A stretch of 64,000 bases of DNA from Burkholderia pyrrocinia (lineage in GTDB: Bacteria; Pseudomonadota; Gammaproteobacteria; Burkholderiales; Burkholderiaceae): NCBI RefSeq assembly GCF_003330765.1, contig NZ_CP024902.1, positions 3,348,001 through 3,412,000 on the forward strand, read 5' to 3'. The notes under the pieces were generated by a model. The model searched no databases. It worked only from the letters and a program-made list of their open reading frames with translations, and was not told the origin of the DNA. The translations under genes and the position numbers were made by a program. The number at the start of each line of letters is the position of its first letter. The stretch's first letter is position 1. Shown piece by piece: positions 1 through 10,460 of the stretch.

Positions 1-1
1 G

Positions 2-1507
2 TGCGCGGAAACCTTCTTCAATTCGGTGTGCTGCAAGATCCTGCACCGCTCGTATTTCAGCAACGATTTCATCTTCGTGCGCCCGGCGATCTCGACCGAA
101 TATCTCGAGAACGACGAGCCGGCCGCGAAACCGACCTATCGCGCGTACTATCCGGGCACCGACGGGCTCGCGGTCACGCTCGAGCGCGTCGTCACGAACT
201 TCCAGCTCGAGCCGGCGTTCGAGGATCTCACGCGCGACATCGCGTGCGTGATGCAGGCGATCAACGAAGAGTTCGGCCGCTTCGACGAAGCGCCGAATTT
301 CCAGATCCACGTGCTGTCGTCGCTGTTCTTCCGCAACAAGAGTGCGTACATCGTCGGCCGCATCATCAACGCCGACCGCGTGCTGCCGTTTGCGGTACCG
401 ATCCGCCACGTGCGTCCGGGCCTGCTCGCGCTCGACACCGTGCTGCTGCGCCGCGACCTGCTGCAGATCATCTTCAGCTTCTCGCACTCGTATTTCCTCG
501 TCGACATGGGTGTGCCGTCCGCGTACGTCGACTTCCTGTGCACGATCATGCCCGGCAAGCCGAAGGCCGAGATCTACACGTCGGTCGGCCTGCAGAAGCA
601 GGGCAAGAACCTGTTCTACCGCGACCTGCTGCACCATCTGTCGCATTCGAGCGACCGCTTCATCATCGCGCCCGGGATCAAGGGCCTCGTGATGCTCGTG
701 TTCACGCTGCCGTCGTTCCCGTACGTGTTCAAGATCATCAAGGATCACTTCCCGCTGCCGAAGGAAACGACGCGTGCGCAGATCATGGAGAAGTACCAGC
801 TCGTGAAGCGCCACGACCGTCTCGGGCGGATGGCCGACACGCTCGAGTATTCGAGCGTCGCGCTGCCGCTCGCGCGGCTCGACCACGCGCTCGTGCGCGA
901 ACTGGAGAAGGAAGTGCCGTCGCTGCTCGAATACGAGGGCGGCGATCTCGTGATCAAGCACCTGTACATCGAGCGCCGGATGGTGCCGCTCAACCTGTAC
1001 CTGCAGAACGGCACCGACGCGGACGTCGAGCACGGCGTGAAGGAGTACGGCAACGCGGTGAAGGAGCTGATGAAGGCGAACATCTTCCCCGGCGACATGC
1101 TGTACAAGAACTTCGGCGTCACGCGCCACGGCCGCGTCGTGTTCTACGACTACGACGAGATCGAGTACCTGACCGACTGCAACGTGCGCCGCGTGCCGCT
1201 GCCGCGCAACGAGGAAGACGAGCTGTCCGGCGAACCGTGGTATACCGTCGGCCCGCACGACATCTTTCCGGAGACCTACGGGCCGTTCCTGCTCGGCGAC
1301 CCGCGCGTGCGCAGCGTGTTCATGAAGCATCACGCCGACTTTTTCGATCCCGCGCTGTGGCAGGCGAGCAAGGACAAGCTGATGCAGGGCGAATTGCCCG
1401 ATTTTTATCCGTACGACACGGCGCTGCGCTTTTGCGTGCGCTACCCCGAACGCTTCGGCGCGACGGACCAGGAGAACGACGAAGGCGGCGCGCAGCGCGC
1501 CGCCTGA
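2..1507 (+). CDS. aceK: Isocitrate dehydrogenase kinase/phosphatase (5' end outside window)
   Basis: Bifunctional cytosolic enzyme that phosphorylates and dephosphorylates isocitrate dehydrogenase, switching carbon between the TCA cycle and the glyoxylate shunt. The reading frame is already open at the left edge, so 501 C-terminal residues are present; the family runs to about 580-610 residues, so roughly the first 90-100 are missing. Visible signatures are the [11 protein letters not shown] nucleotide-binding segment followed by FKIIKD (conserved lysine), and the downstream [10 protein letters not shown] and [10 protein letters not shown] blocks typical of AceK kinase domains. The tail is short and acidic. 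The next gene starts 42 bases later on the same strand. Identification is firm; only the start is unseen. Confidence 0.95.
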   Translation, partial: CAETFFNSVCCKILHRSYFSNDFIFVRPAISTEYLENDEPAAKPTYRAYYPGTDGLAVTLERVVTNFQLEPAFEDLTRDIACVMQAINEEFGRFDEAPNFQIHVLSSLFFRNKSAYIVGRIINADRVLPFAVPIRHVRPGLLALDTVLLRRDLLQIIFSFSHSYFLVDMGVPSAYVDFLCTIMPGKPKAEIYTSVGLQKQGKNLFYRDLLHHLSHSSDRFIIAPGIKGLVMLVFTLPSFPYVFKIIKDHFPLPKETTRAQIMEKYQLVKRHDRLGRMADTLEYSSVALPLARLDHALVRELEKEVPSLLEYEGGDLVIKHLYIERRMVPLNLYLQNGTDADVEHGVKEYGNAVKELMKANIFPGDMLYKNFGVTRHGRVVFYDYDEIEYLTDCNVRRVPLPRNEEDELSGEPWYTVGPHDIFPETYGPFLLGDPRVRSVFMKHHADFFDPALWQASKDKLMQGELPDFYPYDTALRFCVRYPERFGATDQENDEGGAQRAA

Positions 1508-1549
1508 CGCGCGATCCCGACGAACCACCCGATATCGACCCGATTTCCG

Positions 1550-2335
1550 ATGACGGAATCCACACCGATGAATATTCAAGACCACCCGCTTTCACACCTG
1601 TTCGACAACAACGACGTCTGGGTCAAGCGCAAGCTCGCCGACGATCCGCAGTACTTCTCGCGTCTCGCCGACCAGCAGGCGCCTGAATACCTGTGGATCG
1701 GCTGCTCGGATTCGCGCGTGCCGGCGAACCAGATCATCGGCCTGCCGCCGGGCGAGGTGTTCGTGCATCGCAACATCGCGAACGTCGTCGTGCACACCGA
1801 TCTCAACTGCCTGTCGGTGATCCAGTTCGCGGTCGACATCCTGCGCGTGAAGCACATCATGGTCGTCGGCCACTACGGCTGCTCGGGCGTGAACGCGGCG
1901 CTGCACAACCGCCGCGTCGGCCTCGCGGACAACTGGCTGCATCACGTGCAGGACGTGCGCGAGCGTCACGCGGCGCTGCTCGACGAATGGCCGATGGGCG
2001 AAGCGCGCTATCGCCGCCTGATCGAACTCAATGCGATCGAGCAGGTCGTCAACGTATGCCGCACGACGATCGTCAACGACGCGTGGGCGCGCGGCCAGTC
2101 GCTCACCGTGCACGGGCTCGTGTACGGCGTGCACGACGGGCGGATGCGCAACCTCGGGATGGCCGTGTCGAACTTCGCCGCGTTGGACGAGACCTACCGG
2201 AAGTGCGTCGCCGCGCTCACCGCCCGCGGCCAGCATTCGCCCGACAACGACATGGTCGCGGCGGACGCGGCGCGGCTCGACGACGTCGCGCAGGCCGTCG
2301 CCGACACGCTGAAGCCGTGCGGGGACGAGAAGTAA
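1550..2335 (+). CDS. can: Beta-class carbonic anhydrase
   Basis: Interconverts CO2 and bicarbonate in the cytoplasm. The zinc site of beta-carbonic anhydrases is complete: Cys52 with Asp54 and Arg56 in CSDSR, then His108 and Cys111 in GHYGC. The protein is 261 residues, slightly longer than E. coli Can because of a short N-terminal extension. Two in-frame ATGs compete, 1550 and 1568 (MNIQDHPL). Neither has a strong ribosome-binding site, so the shorter start is equally possible. It follows aceK closely on the same strand and may be co-transcribed. Confidence 0.93.
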   Translation: MTESTPMNIQDHPLSHLFDNNDVWVKRKLADDPQYFSRLADQQAPEYLWIGCSDSRVPANQIIGLPPGEVFVHRNIANVVVHTDLNCLSVIQFAVDILRVKHIMVVGHYGCSGVNAALHNRRVGLADNWLHHVQDVRERHAALLDEWPMGEARYRRLIELNAIEQVVNVCRTTIVNDAWARGQSLTVHGLVYGVHDGRMRNLGMAVSNFAALDETYRKCVAALTARGQHSPDNDMVAADAARLDDVAQAVADTLKPCGDEK

Positions 2336-2435
2336 CACCGCGGCCTGCGCGACTGCAACGCGACCACGACACGCATCGAACGGAACTGACACCGGCACCG
2401 CCACGACGGCGGTGCCAACGAAAGGAGCGACGGGC

Positions 2436-3113
2436 ATGAAAACCGTAATGATCGTCGGTGCATCGCGCGGCCTCGGCCGCGAATTCGTCCGGCAATACCG
2501 GCGCGACGGCTGGAACGTGATCGCCACCGCGCGCGACGAAGCGTCGCTCGTCGCACTGCGCTCGCTCGGCGCGCAAGCGCATGCACTCGACATCGCGCAG
2601 CCCGAGCAGATCGCGGCGCTCGGCTGGAAGCTCGACGGCGAGCGGCTCGATGCGGCCGTGCTCGTGTCCGGCGTCTACGGGCCGCGCACCGAAGGCGTCG
2701 AGACGATCACCGCCGAGGATTTCGACGCGGTGATGCATACGAACGTGCGCGGGCCGATGCAGTTGCTGCCGATCCTGCTGCCGCTCGTCGAGGACGCGCG
2801 CGGCGTGCTGGCCGTCGTGTCGAGCCGGATGGGCAGCATCGCCGAGGCGACCGGCACGACCGGCTGGCTGTACCGCGCAAGCAAGGCCGCGCTGAACGAC
2901 GTGCTGCGCATCGCGTCGCTGCAGACGCGTCACGCCGCGTGCATCTCGCTCCATCCCGGCTGGGTGCGCACCGACATGGGCGGCGCGCAGGCCGCGATCG
3001 ACCCGGAAACCAGCGTGACCGGCATGCGCCACGTGATTGCCGAAGCCGGCGCGGACGTGTCGCAGGCAAACGGCCGTTTCTTCCAGTACGACGGTATCGA
3101 GTTGAGCTGGTGA
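2436..3113 (+). CDS. Short-chain dehydrogenase/reductase (SDR), substrate unknown
   Basis: NAD(P)-dependent oxidoreductase of the classical SDR fold, 225 residues. The N-terminus carries the cofactor motif GASRGLG, and the active site is present as a serine (VVSSRMGS) followed by YRASKAAL (Tyr-x-x-x-Lys). The start at 2436 is chosen because a clear AAAGGAG lies 8 bases upstream; an earlier in-frame ATG at 2412 has no such site. The substrate cannot be read from the sequence. Confidence 0.85.
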   Translation: MKTVMIVGASRGLGREFVRQYRRDGWNVIATARDEASLVALRSLGAQAHALDIAQPEQIAALGWKLDGERLDAAVLVSGVYGPRTEGVETITAEDFDAVMHTNVRGPMQLLPILLPLVEDARGVLAVVSSRMGSIAEATGTTGWLYRASKAALNDVLRIASLQTRHAACISLHPGWVRTDMGGAQAAIDPETSVTGMRHVIAEAGADVSQANGRFFQYDGIELSW

Positions 3114-3152
3114 GCCAGACCGACAACCCGGCGTCGTTAATTCCCGTTTCGC

Positions 3153-3590
3153 ATGATTTTGAACCGACCTGACGCGTGCCCGTGCGGCGGCGCGTCCCCC
3201 GCTCCCGCCGGCAAAGCGCCGGCGCCCCGCTACGCGGCCTGCTGCGGCCGCTTCATCGACGGCGGCGAAGCCGCGCCGACCGCGCTCGAGTTGATGCGCT
3301 CGCGGTACAGCGCGTACGTGCTCGGCGCGACGGGCTACCTGCGCGCGACGTGGGCGGCGCGCACCTGCCCGCCCGATCTCGACACCGACCCCGAAGCGCC
3401 CGACGCGCCGCGCTGGCTCGGCCTCGCGGTGAAACGCCATGTACCGCTCGACGAACGGCACGCGGAGGTTGAGTTCGTGGCCCGCTACAAGGTTGGCGGA
3501 CGCGCTTGCCGGCTCCACGAGACGAGCCGTTTCGAGCGCGACGAGCATGGTTTCTGGCGCTATGTCGACGGCGAAGTAAGTGAACGCTGA
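3153..3590 (+). CDS. YchJ-family protein (UPF0225, SEC-C-like)
   Basis: Small 145-residue protein matching the YchJ family: an N-terminal cysteine motif CPCGG followed by ACC, then the conserved PTALELMRSRYSAYVLG block and a C-terminal TSRFERDEHGFWRYVDG block. The cysteines probably bind zinc, as in SEC-C motifs (family knowledge). Cellular role unknown. It follows the SDR gene after 39 bases. Confidence 0.85.
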   Translation: MILNRPDACPCGGASPAPAGKAPAPRYAACCGRFIDGGEAAPTALELMRSRYSAYVLGATGYLRATWAARTCPPDLDTDPEAPDAPRWLGLAVKRHVPLDERHAEVEFVARYKVGGRACRLHETSRFERDEHGFWRYVDGEVSER

Positions 3591-3697
3591 CAAATAGTTG
3601 CTGTGTCAGACGCCGGGTAATTCCCGCATTGCACAACCCGAATTTGTCGGGCTACGATGACCCTCGAATTGGTCATGTTGCATGGCAGGGCTTACGA

Positions 3698-4972
3698 ATG
3701 GCGTTCAGCAAGGTATTGGTGGGATGGATGGCGGCCTGTGCGCTGTCGGCCGCTCAGGCCGGTACGCTGCCGAACGCGAATACGGGTGCCGTCACGGCAA
3801 GCGGCTCGCTCGCCCACGCCGAGCGCTTCGATTACGGCGACTCGAACCTGCCGCAGGTCGCAGCCAACCTCAACGAGCAGATCCTCCGCATTCCGGCCGA
3901 TGCTTCGGGCTCCGTCATGCTCGAGGCGACGCTCTTCAAGCCGGACGGCCCCGGTCCGTTCCCGCTCGTCGTCTTCAACCACGGCAAGAACACCGGCGAT
4001 CTCCATCTGCAGCCGCGCAGCCGACCGCTCGCGTTCGCGCGCGAATTCGTGCGCCGCGGCTATGCGGTGATCGCGCCGAACCGCCAGGGCTTCGCAGGCT
4101 CGGGCGGCACGTACCAGCAGGAAGGCTGCGACGTCGGCAAGAACGGCCTCGCACAGGCGGCCGACGTCGATGCGACGGTTCGTTACATGTCGCGCCAGTC
4201 CTACGTCGATGCTTCGCACATCGTCGTCGCGGGCACGTCGCACGGCGGCCTCGTGTCGGTCGCGTATGGCACCGAAGCCGCACCGGGCGTGCGCGGCATC
4301 ATCAACTTCTCCGGCGGGCTGCGCCAGGATCTGTGCGACGGCTGGCAGCGCAACCTCGTCGACGCGTTCGACCGGTACGGCGCGCACACGGCCGTGCGGT
4401 CGCTGTGGCTGTACGGCGACAACGATTCGGTGTGGACGCCCGGGCTCGTCGCGCAGATGCACGACGCGTACGTGTCGCACGGCACGCAGGCCCAGTTCAT
4501 CGATTTCGGCCGCTACAAGGACGATGCGCACCGGCTGATCGTCGATCGCGACGGCGTGCCCGTGTGGTGGCCGGCCGTCAACGCATTCCTCGCTCAACTG
4601 AACCTGCCGACCTCGGTGCGCTATGCGGTCGCGAACCCGCACGAGCCGAAGGCGACCGGCTATGCGTCCATCGATGCAGTCAACGCGGTGCCGTATGTCG
4701 ACGAAGCCGGCCGCGAAGGCTATCGCCGCTTCCTGAACCAGCATCCGAGCCGCGCATTCGCGGTGTCCTCGGAAGGCGCGTGGTCGTGGGCCGAAGGCGG
4801 CGACGACCCGATGGCGCTCGCGCTCGACAACTGCGCGAAGCAGGACGCGGGCGCGTGCCGGCTGTATGCGGTCAACGACCGCGTCGTGTGGAACGCGAAC
4901 ACGACGCAGACGGCCGACAACGGCGACGGCAACCCGCGCGATACCGATACGCGCGCGCTGGCTTCGCGCTGA
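3698..4972 (+). CDS. Exported alpha/beta hydrolase (dienelactone-hydrolase-like)
   Basis: 424-residue protein with an N-terminal signal peptide (hydrophobic stretch ending ALSAAQA, cleavage expected near residue 21). The body is an alpha/beta hydrolase: VVFNHGKN oxyanion region, the nucleophile elbow GTSHGG (serine), and a late aspartate and histidine (DDAHRLIV). After about residue 300 there is a C-terminal extension not typical of simple dienelactone hydrolases. The start at 3698 is chosen because the signal peptide begins there; earlier in-frame starts would put charged residues before it. Secreted or periplasmic; substrate unknown. Confidence 0.82.
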   Translation: MAFSKVLVGWMAACALSAAQAGTLPNANTGAVTASGSLAHAERFDYGDSNLPQVAANLNEQILRIPADASGSVMLEATLFKPDGPGPFPLVVFNHGKNTGDLHLQPRSRPLAFAREFVRRGYAVIAPNRQGFAGSGGTYQQEGCDVGKNGLAQAADVDATVRYMSRQSYVDASHIVVAGTSHGGLVSVAYGTEAAPGVRGIINFSGGLRQDLCDGWQRNLVDAFDRYGAHTAVRSLWLYGDNDSVWTPGLVAQMHDAYVSHGTQAQFIDFGRYKDDAHRLIVDRDGVPVWWPAVNAFLAQLNLPTSVRYAVANPHEPKATGYASIDAVNAVPYVDEAGREGYRRFLNQHPSRAFAVSSEGAWSWAEGGDDPMALALDNCAKQDAGACRLYAVNDRVVWNANTTQTADNGDGNPRDTDTRALASR

Positions 4973-4974
4973 CA

Positions 4975-5002
4975 CGCGGCGGCCCGCACGCCGCGCCGTT
5001 TT
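4975..5002 (+). terminator. Rho-independent terminator after the exported hydrolase
   Basis: Perfect 7-bp stem CGCGGCG/CGCCGCG with a 7-base loop, starting two bases after the stop codon and followed by CCG then TTTT. The T-run is short, so efficiency may be modest. Confidence 0.55.
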
Positions 5003-5444
5003 CTTCCGCTTCCTCCGCTTCCTTTCCTCCGCTGCTCTCCCGTTCGCGACCGCGCCGCGCGCCGTCGCATGCCGTTCCGACAGCCCGTTCCCGTACCGGA
5101 TTCCGCCTACCATTCGGCCGCAGCCTCTCGCGCCTGGCATCGCTCCGCTTCACCGCACCCTGCTTCGATCCCCGATTTTTCGCGATCGCGCCGCGTCTCG
5201 GCCCGCGATTTTTTTCTGTCGGAGGGGCTCACTCGAACGTCGTCATCTGCGGCGATTTCCGCGCATCCGGCGCGTACCGTTCCGAGCCCCCATTAACTGC
5301 GCCGAACTCCCGCCCGGCAAGGCTTTGCGGTGTTTGTAACCGCTAGTGCAACGTGCCGCGGAACGCGCTAATCTCAGCGCGTTTTTGTATCCGCTGCGCG
5401 GCATCCCGCCGATGCCCGCCGCCGTTTTACCCCCCGGAGTTGCC
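5003..5444. other. Intergenic region upstream of the biotin operon
   Basis: About 440 bases with no convincing gene. The bioA promoter should lie here, most likely in the less GC-rich stretch around 5330-5395. I see no obvious BirA-type operator: no long palindrome resembling the enterobacterial bio operator was found by eye. Confidence 0.5.
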
Positions 5445-6791
5445 TTGAGTACGCCAGCCACCGACGACTGGGTCGCGCGCAGCCTGCGCGCGGTCTGGCA
5501 TCCCTGCACCCAGATGAAGCATCACGAGCGCCTGCCGCTCGTCCCCGTCGCGCGCGGCGCAGGCGTATGGCTGTACGACCGCGACGGCCGCCGCTACTTC
5601 GACGCGATCAGCTCGTGGTGGGTCAACCTGTTCGGCCATGCGAACCCGGACATCAACGCGGCGCTGAAGGACCAGCTCGACACGCTCGAGCACGCGATGC
5701 TCGCCGGCTGCACGCACGAGCCCGCGATCGAGCTCGCCGAGCGGCTGCACGCGCTCACCGCGCGCACGCTCGGCCATGCGTTCTTCGCGTCGGACGGCGC
5801 GTCGGCCGTCGAGATCGCGCTGAAGATGAGCTTCCACGCGTGGCGCAACCGCGGCCGCGCGGGCAAGCAGGAATTCGTCTGCGTCGCGAACAGCTATCAC
5901 GGCGAGACGATCGGCGCGCTCGGCGTGACCGACGTCGCGCTGTTCAAGGACGCGTACGACCCGCTGATCCGCCATGCGCATGTGGTCGCGTCGCCCGACG
6001 CGCGCGGCGCGCTGCCGGGCGAGACGGCCGCCGATGTCGCGGGCCGCGCGCTCGCGGACGTGCGGCGCCTGTTCGTCGAACGCGGCGACCGGATCGCCGC
6101 GCTGATCGTCGAGCCGCTGGTGCAGTGCGCGGCCGGCATGGCGATGCACGATCCGTCGTACGTGCGCGGGCTGCGCGCGCTGTGCGACGAATTCGGCGTG
6201 CACCTGATCGCCGACGAGATCGCGGTCGGCTGCGGCCGCACGGGCACCTTCTTCGCGTGCGAGCAGGCCGGCATATGGCCCGATTTCCTGTGCCTGTCGA
6301 AAGGCATCAGCGGCGGCTACCTGCCGCTGTCGCTCGTGCTCACGCGCGACGACGTGTTCGCGGCGTTCTACGACGACGACACGACGCGCGGCTTCCTGCA
6401 CTCGCATTCGTACACGGGCAACCCGCTCGCGTGCCGCGCGGCGGTCGCGACGCTCGACCTGTTCGCACGCGACGACGTGCTCGCGGAAAACGCCCGCAAG
6501 TCGGCAACGATGCGCACCGCGCTCGCGCCGCTCGACGCGCACCCGCAGGTGCGCCACCTGCGCGAGCGCGGCACGCTGTTCGCATTCGACGTCACGCTCG
6601 ACGGCGAGGCGGCGCGCGGCTTCTCGCGGCGCTTCTTCGAACGCGCGCTGGAACGCGAGCTGCTGCTGCGCCCGATCGGCACGACGGTGTACCTGATGCC
6701 GCCGTACGTGATGAACGACGACGACATCGCGTGGCTCGCGCAGCGCACGCGCGACACGCTTGACGCCACGCTCGCGGAGATCGCGCAATGA
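5445..6791 (+). CDS. bioA: Adenosylmethionine-8-amino-7-oxononanoate aminotransferase
   Basis: PLP-dependent class III aminotransferase that converts 7-keto-8-aminopelargonate to 7,8-diaminopelargonate using S-adenosylmethionine. Visible marks: [10 protein letters not shown] near the N-terminus, the [14 protein letters not shown] block holding the PLP aspartate, and the catalytic lysine in [10 protein letters not shown] chose the TTG at 5445 (giving MSTPATDDW) because GGAG lies 5 bases upstream and it matches the family length of 430-450 residues. In-frame ATGs at 5346 and 5412 would add 33 or 11 residues without a good ribosome site. First gene of bioAFDB; its stop overlaps the bioF start by 4 bases (ATGA). 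Confidence 0.93.
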   Translation: MSTPATDDWVARSLRAVWHPCTQMKHHERLPLVPVARGAGVWLYDRDGRRYFDAISSWWVNLFGHANPDINAALKDQLDTLEHAMLAGCTHEPAIELAERLHALTARTLGHAFFASDGASAVEIALKMSFHAWRNRGRAGKQEFVCVANSYHGETIGALGVTDVALFKDAYDPLIRHAHVVASPDARGALPGETAADVAGRALADVRRLFVERGDRIAALIVEPLVQCAAGMAMHDPSYVRGLRALCDEFGVHLIADEIAVGCGRTGTFFACEQAGIWPDFLCLSKGISGGYLPLSLVLTRDDVFAAFYDDDTTRGFLHSHSYTGNPLACRAAVATLDLFARDDVLAENARKSATMRTALAPLDAHPQVRHLRERGTLFAFDVTLDGEAARGFSRRFFERALERELLLRPIGTTVYLMPPYVMNDDDIAWLAQRTRDTLDATLAEIAQ

Positions 6792-8062
6792 CGATGAAAC
6801 AGCCCCCACGCTCACCTCGTTCGCTGCCTCCCGAGGGGGCGGCTGCCGTCCCTTGCGGCGACCCGGCGGGCGGCAGCATACCCCTGCTCGACACCCTGCA
6901 GCGCGGCCTCGCCGATCTCGACGCGCAAGGGCTGCGCCGCGTGCGCCGCATTGCCGACACCGCGTGCGACGCGCGCATGACCGTCAACGGCCGCGAGATC
7001 GTCGGCTTCGCGAGCAACGACTACCTCGGCCTCGCCGCGCATCCGGCGCTCGTCGCCGCGTTCGGCGAAGGCGCGCGGCGCTACGGCTCCGGCAGCGGCG
7101 GCTCGCACCTGCTCGGCGGCCATTCGCGCGCGCACGCGACGCTCGAGGACGAACTCGCGGGCTTCGCCGGCGGCTTCTGCGACGCGCCGCGCGCGCTGTA
7201 CTTCAGCACCGGCTACATGGCGAACCTCGCGGCAATGACGGCCCTCACCGGCAAAGGCGCGACGATCTTCTCCGACGCGCTGAACCACGCATCGCTGATC
7301 GACGGCATGCGGCTGTCGCGCGCGAACGTGCAGGTGTATCCGCATGCGGACACGGCCGCGCTCGCTGCACTGCTCGAAGCATCGGATGCCGAAACGAAGC
7401 TGATCGTCAGCGACACCGTGTTCAGCATGGACGGCGACCTCGCGCCGCTCGCCGAACTCGTCGTGCTGGCCGAACGCCACGGCGCGTGGCTGGTCGTCGA
7501 CGATGCGCATGGCTTCGGCGTGCTCGGCCCGCAGGGCCGCGGCGCGCTCGCGGCCGCCGCGCTGCGCTCGCCGCATCTCGTGTATGTCGGCACGCTCGGC
7601 AAGGCGGCCGGTGTCGCGGGCGCGTTCGTGATCGCGCACGAGACGGTGATCGAATGGCTGATCCAGCGCGCGCGCAGCTATATCTTCACGACGGCCGCGC
7701 CGCCGGCCGTCGCGCATGCGGTATCGGCCAGCCTGAAGGTGATCGCGGGCGACGAAGGCGACGCGCGACGCGCGCACCTCGCCGCGCTGATCGAGCGCAC
7801 GCGCGCGCTGCTGCGCAACACGCGCTGGCAGCCGGTCGATTCGCACACGGCCGTGCAGCCGCTCGTGATCGGCAGTAACGACGCGACGCTCGCGGCGATG
7901 CGCGCGCTCGACGCGCACGGCCTGTGGGTGCCCGCGATCCGGCCGCCGACGGTGCCGGCCGGCACGTCGCGGCTGCGCGTGTCGCTGTCGGCCGCGCATT
8001 CGTTCGACGATCTCGCGCGGCTCGAAGCCGCATTGATCGAAGCCAGCGAGAACGCAGCATGA
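6788..8062 (+). CDS. bioF: 8-amino-7-oxononanoate synthase
   Basis: PLP enzyme that condenses pimeloyl-ACP with alanine, the first committed biotin step. The core is intact: [22 protein letters not shown], the [11 protein letters not shown] aspartate/histidine block and the PLP lysine in GTLGKAAG. At 424 residues it is about 30-40 longer than usual. The excess is at the N-terminus ([14 protein letters not shown]...), encoded by a GC-rich hairpin sequence that looks like a dispersed Burkholderiales repeat inserted in frame. No alternative start after the insertion was found. It is translationally coupled to bioA and bioD through ATGA overlaps. Confidence 0.95.
   Translation: MTMKQPPRSPRSLPPEGAAAVPCGDPAGGSIPLLDTLQRGLADLDAQGLRRVRRIADTACDARMTVNGREIVGFASNDYLGLAAHPALVAAFGEGARRYGSGSGGSHLLGGHSRAHATLEDELAGFAGGFCDAPRALYFSTGYMANLAAMTALTGKGATIFSDALNHASLIDGMRLSRANVQVYPHADTAALAALLEASDAETKLIVSDTVFSMDGDLAPLAELVVLAERHGAWLVVDDAHGFGVLGPQGRGALAAAALRSPHLVYVGTLGKAAGVAGAFVIAHETVIEWLIQRARSYIFTTAAPPAVAHAVSASLKVIAGDEGDARRAHLAALIERTRALLRNTRWQPVDSHTAVQPLVIGSNDATLAAMRALDAHGLWVPAIRPPTVPAGTSRLRVSLSAAHSFDDLARLEAALIEASENAA
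6802..6876 (+). repeat. Dispersed GC-rich hairpin repeat inside the 5' end of bioF
   Basis: The segment carries TCGTTCGCTGCCTCCCGAGG followed by GGGCGGC, with the hairpin GCCTCC-CGA-GGGGGC. From memory, very similar stretches occur as intergenic repeats across Burkholderia, Ralstonia and relatives. Here it is translated as a Pro/Ala/Gly-rich tail before the conserved part of BioF. I found no second copy in this window. Confidence 0.5.
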
Positions 8063-8778
8063 CGGCGCCGCTATCGCTCTTCGTCACCGGCACCGACACC
8101 GAAATCGGCAAGACCTTCGTATCGGCCGCGATGCTGCACGGCTTCGCGCGGCACGGCCTGCGCGCGGCGGCCCTGAAGCCGGTCGCGGCCGGCGCGTACG
8201 AACGCGATGGCATCTGGCGCAACGAGGACGCCGACCAGCTCGACGCGGCCGCGAACGTCGTGCTGCCGCCCGCGTTGCGCACGCCGTTCCTGCTGAAGGC
8301 ACCGGCCGCGCCGCACATCGTCGCCGCGCAGGAAGGCGTGACGCTCGACCTCGACACGATCGTAGCGTGCCACCGCGAAGCGCTGACGCGCGCGGATATC
8401 GTCGTCGTCGAAGGCGTCGGCGGATTTCGCGTGCCGCTGAACGACACGCAGGACACGGCCGATCTCGCGGTCGCGCTCGGCCTGCCCGTCGTGCTCGTCG
8501 TCGGCGTACGGCTCGGCTGCATCAGCCACGCGCTGCTGACGGCCGACGCGATTCGCCAGCGCGGCCTCACGCTCGCGGGCTGGGTCGCGAACCACGTCGA
8601 CCCGGCCATGTCGTTCGCCGACGAAAACGTCGCGACGATCCGCGACTGGCTCGCACGCGAGCACCGCGCGCCACTGCTCGGCCGCATCGCGCACCTGAGC
8701 CCGGCCGCCCCCGAATCCGCCGCGGCGATGCTCGACATCGCCGCGCTCGTCGAGTCGCTGCGCGCCGCGCAGCATTGA
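8059..8778 (+). CDS. bioD: Dethiobiotin synthetase
   Basis: ATP-dependent carboxylation and ring closure of 7,8-diaminopelargonate to dethiobiotin. The 239-residue protein has the P-loop GTDTEIGKT near residue 10, KPVAAGAY, and [13 protein letters not shown], all characteristic of BioD. It starts inside the bioF stop codon (ATGA), so translation is coupled. Confidence 0.95.
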   Translation: MTAPLSLFVTGTDTEIGKTFVSAAMLHGFARHGLRAAALKPVAAGAYERDGIWRNEDADQLDAAANVVLPPALRTPFLLKAPAAPHIVAAQEGVTLDLDTIVACHREALTRADIVVVEGVGGFRVPLNDTQDTADLAVALGLPVVLVVGVRLGCISHALLTADAIRQRGLTLAGWVANHVDPAMSFADENVATIRDWLAREHRAPLLGRIAHLSPAAPESAAAMLDIAALVESLRAAQH

Positions 8779-8824
8779 CCGAACCGATCCCCCAATTCAA
8801 TCCAGTCCACGACAGGAAAACGAT

Positions 8825-9844
8825 ATGACCCAAGCCCAGACCGCCGCCGTGCAACCCGACGCGATTCCCGTGGCTGCTCCGGCGCCGCAGCGCTGGCGCG
8901 TCGCCGACGTCGTCGCGCTGTTCGAGCTGCCGTTCAACGACCTGATCTTCCGCGCGCAGCAGGTGCATCGCGAGCACTTCGACGCGAACGCGGTGCAGCT
9001 GTCGACGCTGCTGTCGATCAAGACGGGCGGCTGCGAGGAAGATTGCGGCTACTGCTCGCAGTCGTCGCATCACGACACGGGCCTGAAGGCCGAGAAGCTG
9101 ATGGACGTCGACACGGTGCTCGACGCCGCGCGCGCGGCAAAGGCGAACGGTGCGAGCCGCTTCTGCATGGGCGCCGCGTGGCGCAACCCGAAGGAGCGTC
9201 ACATGCCGGCGCTGACCGAGATGGTGCGCGGCGTGAAGGAACTCGGCCTCGAGACCTGCATGACGCTCGGCATGCTCGAGGACGAACAGGCGCAGCAGCT
9301 CGCCCACGCGGGCCTCGACTACTACAACCACAACCTCGACACGTCGCCGGAGTTCTATGGCCAGGTGATCTCGACGCGCACGTACCAGGACCGCCTCGAC
9401 ACGCTCGATCGCGTGCGCGACGCGGGCATCAACGTGTGCTGCGGCGGCATCGTCGGGATGGGCGAATCGCGCCGCGAGCGCGCGGGCCTGATCTCGCAGC
9501 TCGCGAACCTGAACCCGTATCCGGAATCGGTGCCGATCAACAACCTCGTCGCGATCGAAGGCACGCCGCTCGAAGGCACCGCGCCGCTCGACCCGTTCGA
9601 GTTCGTGCGCACCATCGCGGTCGCGCGCATCACGATGCCGAAGGCTGTCGTGCGCCTGTCCGCCGGCCGCGAGCAACTCGACGACGCGATGCAGGCGATG
9701 TGCTTCCTCGCGGGCGCGAACTCGATGTTCTACGGCGACCAGTTGCTGACGACGAGCAACCCGCAGACGCAGCGCGACCGCGCGCTGTTCGAGCGCCTCG
9801 GCATCCGCGCGAGCCAGGCCGACGCACTGTCGGGCAACGCGTAA
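8825..9844 (+). CDS. bioB: Biotin synthase (radical SAM)
   Basis: Inserts sulfur into dethiobiotin. The radical-SAM cluster motif is CEEDCGYC (Cys-x3-Cys-x2-Cys). Further conserved blocks are [23 protein letters not shown] and the C-terminal FYGDQLLTT region. 339 residues, normal length. AGGAAAA lies just upstream of the ATG. The 46-base gap from bioD has no terminator, so it is read with the rest of the operon. Confidence 0.96.
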   Translation: MTQAQTAAVQPDAIPVAAPAPQRWRVADVVALFELPFNDLIFRAQQVHREHFDANAVQLSTLLSIKTGGCEEDCGYCSQSSHHDTGLKAEKLMDVDTVLDAARAAKANGASRFCMGAAWRNPKERHMPALTEMVRGVKELGLETCMTLGMLEDEQAQQLAHAGLDYYNHNLDTSPEFYGQVISTRTYQDRLDTLDRVRDAGINVCCGGIVGMGESRRERAGLISQLANLNPYPESVPINNLVAIEGTPLEGTAPLDPFEFVRTIAVARITMPKAVVRLSAGREQLDDAMQAMCFLAGANSMFYGDQLLTTSNPQTQRDRALFERLGIRASQADALSGNA

Positions 9845-9876
9845 GCGGCTACGTCGCGCAGCGCATTCCAACGAAA

Positions 9877-9901
9877 AACCGGGGCACGCCCCGGTTTTTT
9901 T
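9877..9901 (+). terminator. Terminator of the biotin operon
   Basis: CCGGGG-CACG-CCCCGG hairpin flanked by AAAAA on the left and seven T on the right, 33 bases after the bioB stop. Strong, classic rho-independent terminator. Confidence 0.93.
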
Positions 9902-10040
9902 CATGCATTGTCAAACAACGTTGCCGATCGCGTGCAGATGCGGAAAGTCCGCACTAACATTGCCTGACCGCCGCGATCGCCGGGCGCACAGGCGCCCGGC
10001 CGTCGGGTGGGTATCCAACCACACATCCGGGGAAACAGGA

Positions 10041-10442
10041 ATGAAGAGAACGGCACTGATGCTGCTCGCCCTCGTCGCGACGGCCGCGCATGCCGCGGCA
10101 CCGAAATGCTCGACGCAGACGCTGAACGGACACACCAGCGAACTCTGCGTGACCAGTACCGCGTTCCAGCACGACTACTACACGCTGAAAGTCGACCGCG
10201 CGCTGATCTTCGTGCTGCCGGACGACTACATCGAAGACGTCACGCTGACACACACGATCCCGAAGGATGCGGCCATCGAATTCCCGCTGTCCCAGCAAGG
10301 CACGCCCACCGTGAAAATTTCCGGCGGCTGCACGCCCGTCAGCGAAACCCGGGACGGGCAGGCGGTCGAAGTCGGCCGGCGCTGTTCGTTCCAATGGGGC
10401 AACGTCGAGATCCTGAAGGATCTGTCGATCCGCTACGATTGA
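10041..10442 (+). CDS. Hypothetical periplasmic protein, 133 residues
   Basis: Not recognised. It has a clean signal peptide (MKRTALMLLALVATAAHAAA, cleavage expected after AHA). The mature part of about 115 residues holds four cysteines (CSTQT, ELCVTS, GGCTPV, RRCSFQ) that could make two disulfides, and is rich in beta-prone residues. The ATG follows AAACAGGA at good spacing. It stands alone between the bio terminator and the oppositely oriented cutC. Confidence 0.7.
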   Translation: MKRTALMLLALVATAAHAAAPKCSTQTLNGHTSELCVTSTAFQHDYYTLKVDRALIFVLPDDYIEDVTLTHTIPKDAAIEFPLSQQGTPTVKISGGCTPVSETRDGQAVEVGRRCSFQWGNVEILKDLSIRYD

Positions 10443-10460
10443 TGCGCATCGGCGTGCGCG

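Noticed and set aside
1592..2593. Long antisense frame opposite carbonic anhydrase, and many similar ones elsewhere
   Set aside because: They mirror real genes on the other strand, have no ribosome sites, and encode low-complexity Arg/Ala/His-rich sequence.
3629..3697. Longer N-terminus for the exported hydrolase
   Set aside because: It would bury the signal peptide behind 23 extra residues; the ATG at 3698 gives a normal export signal.
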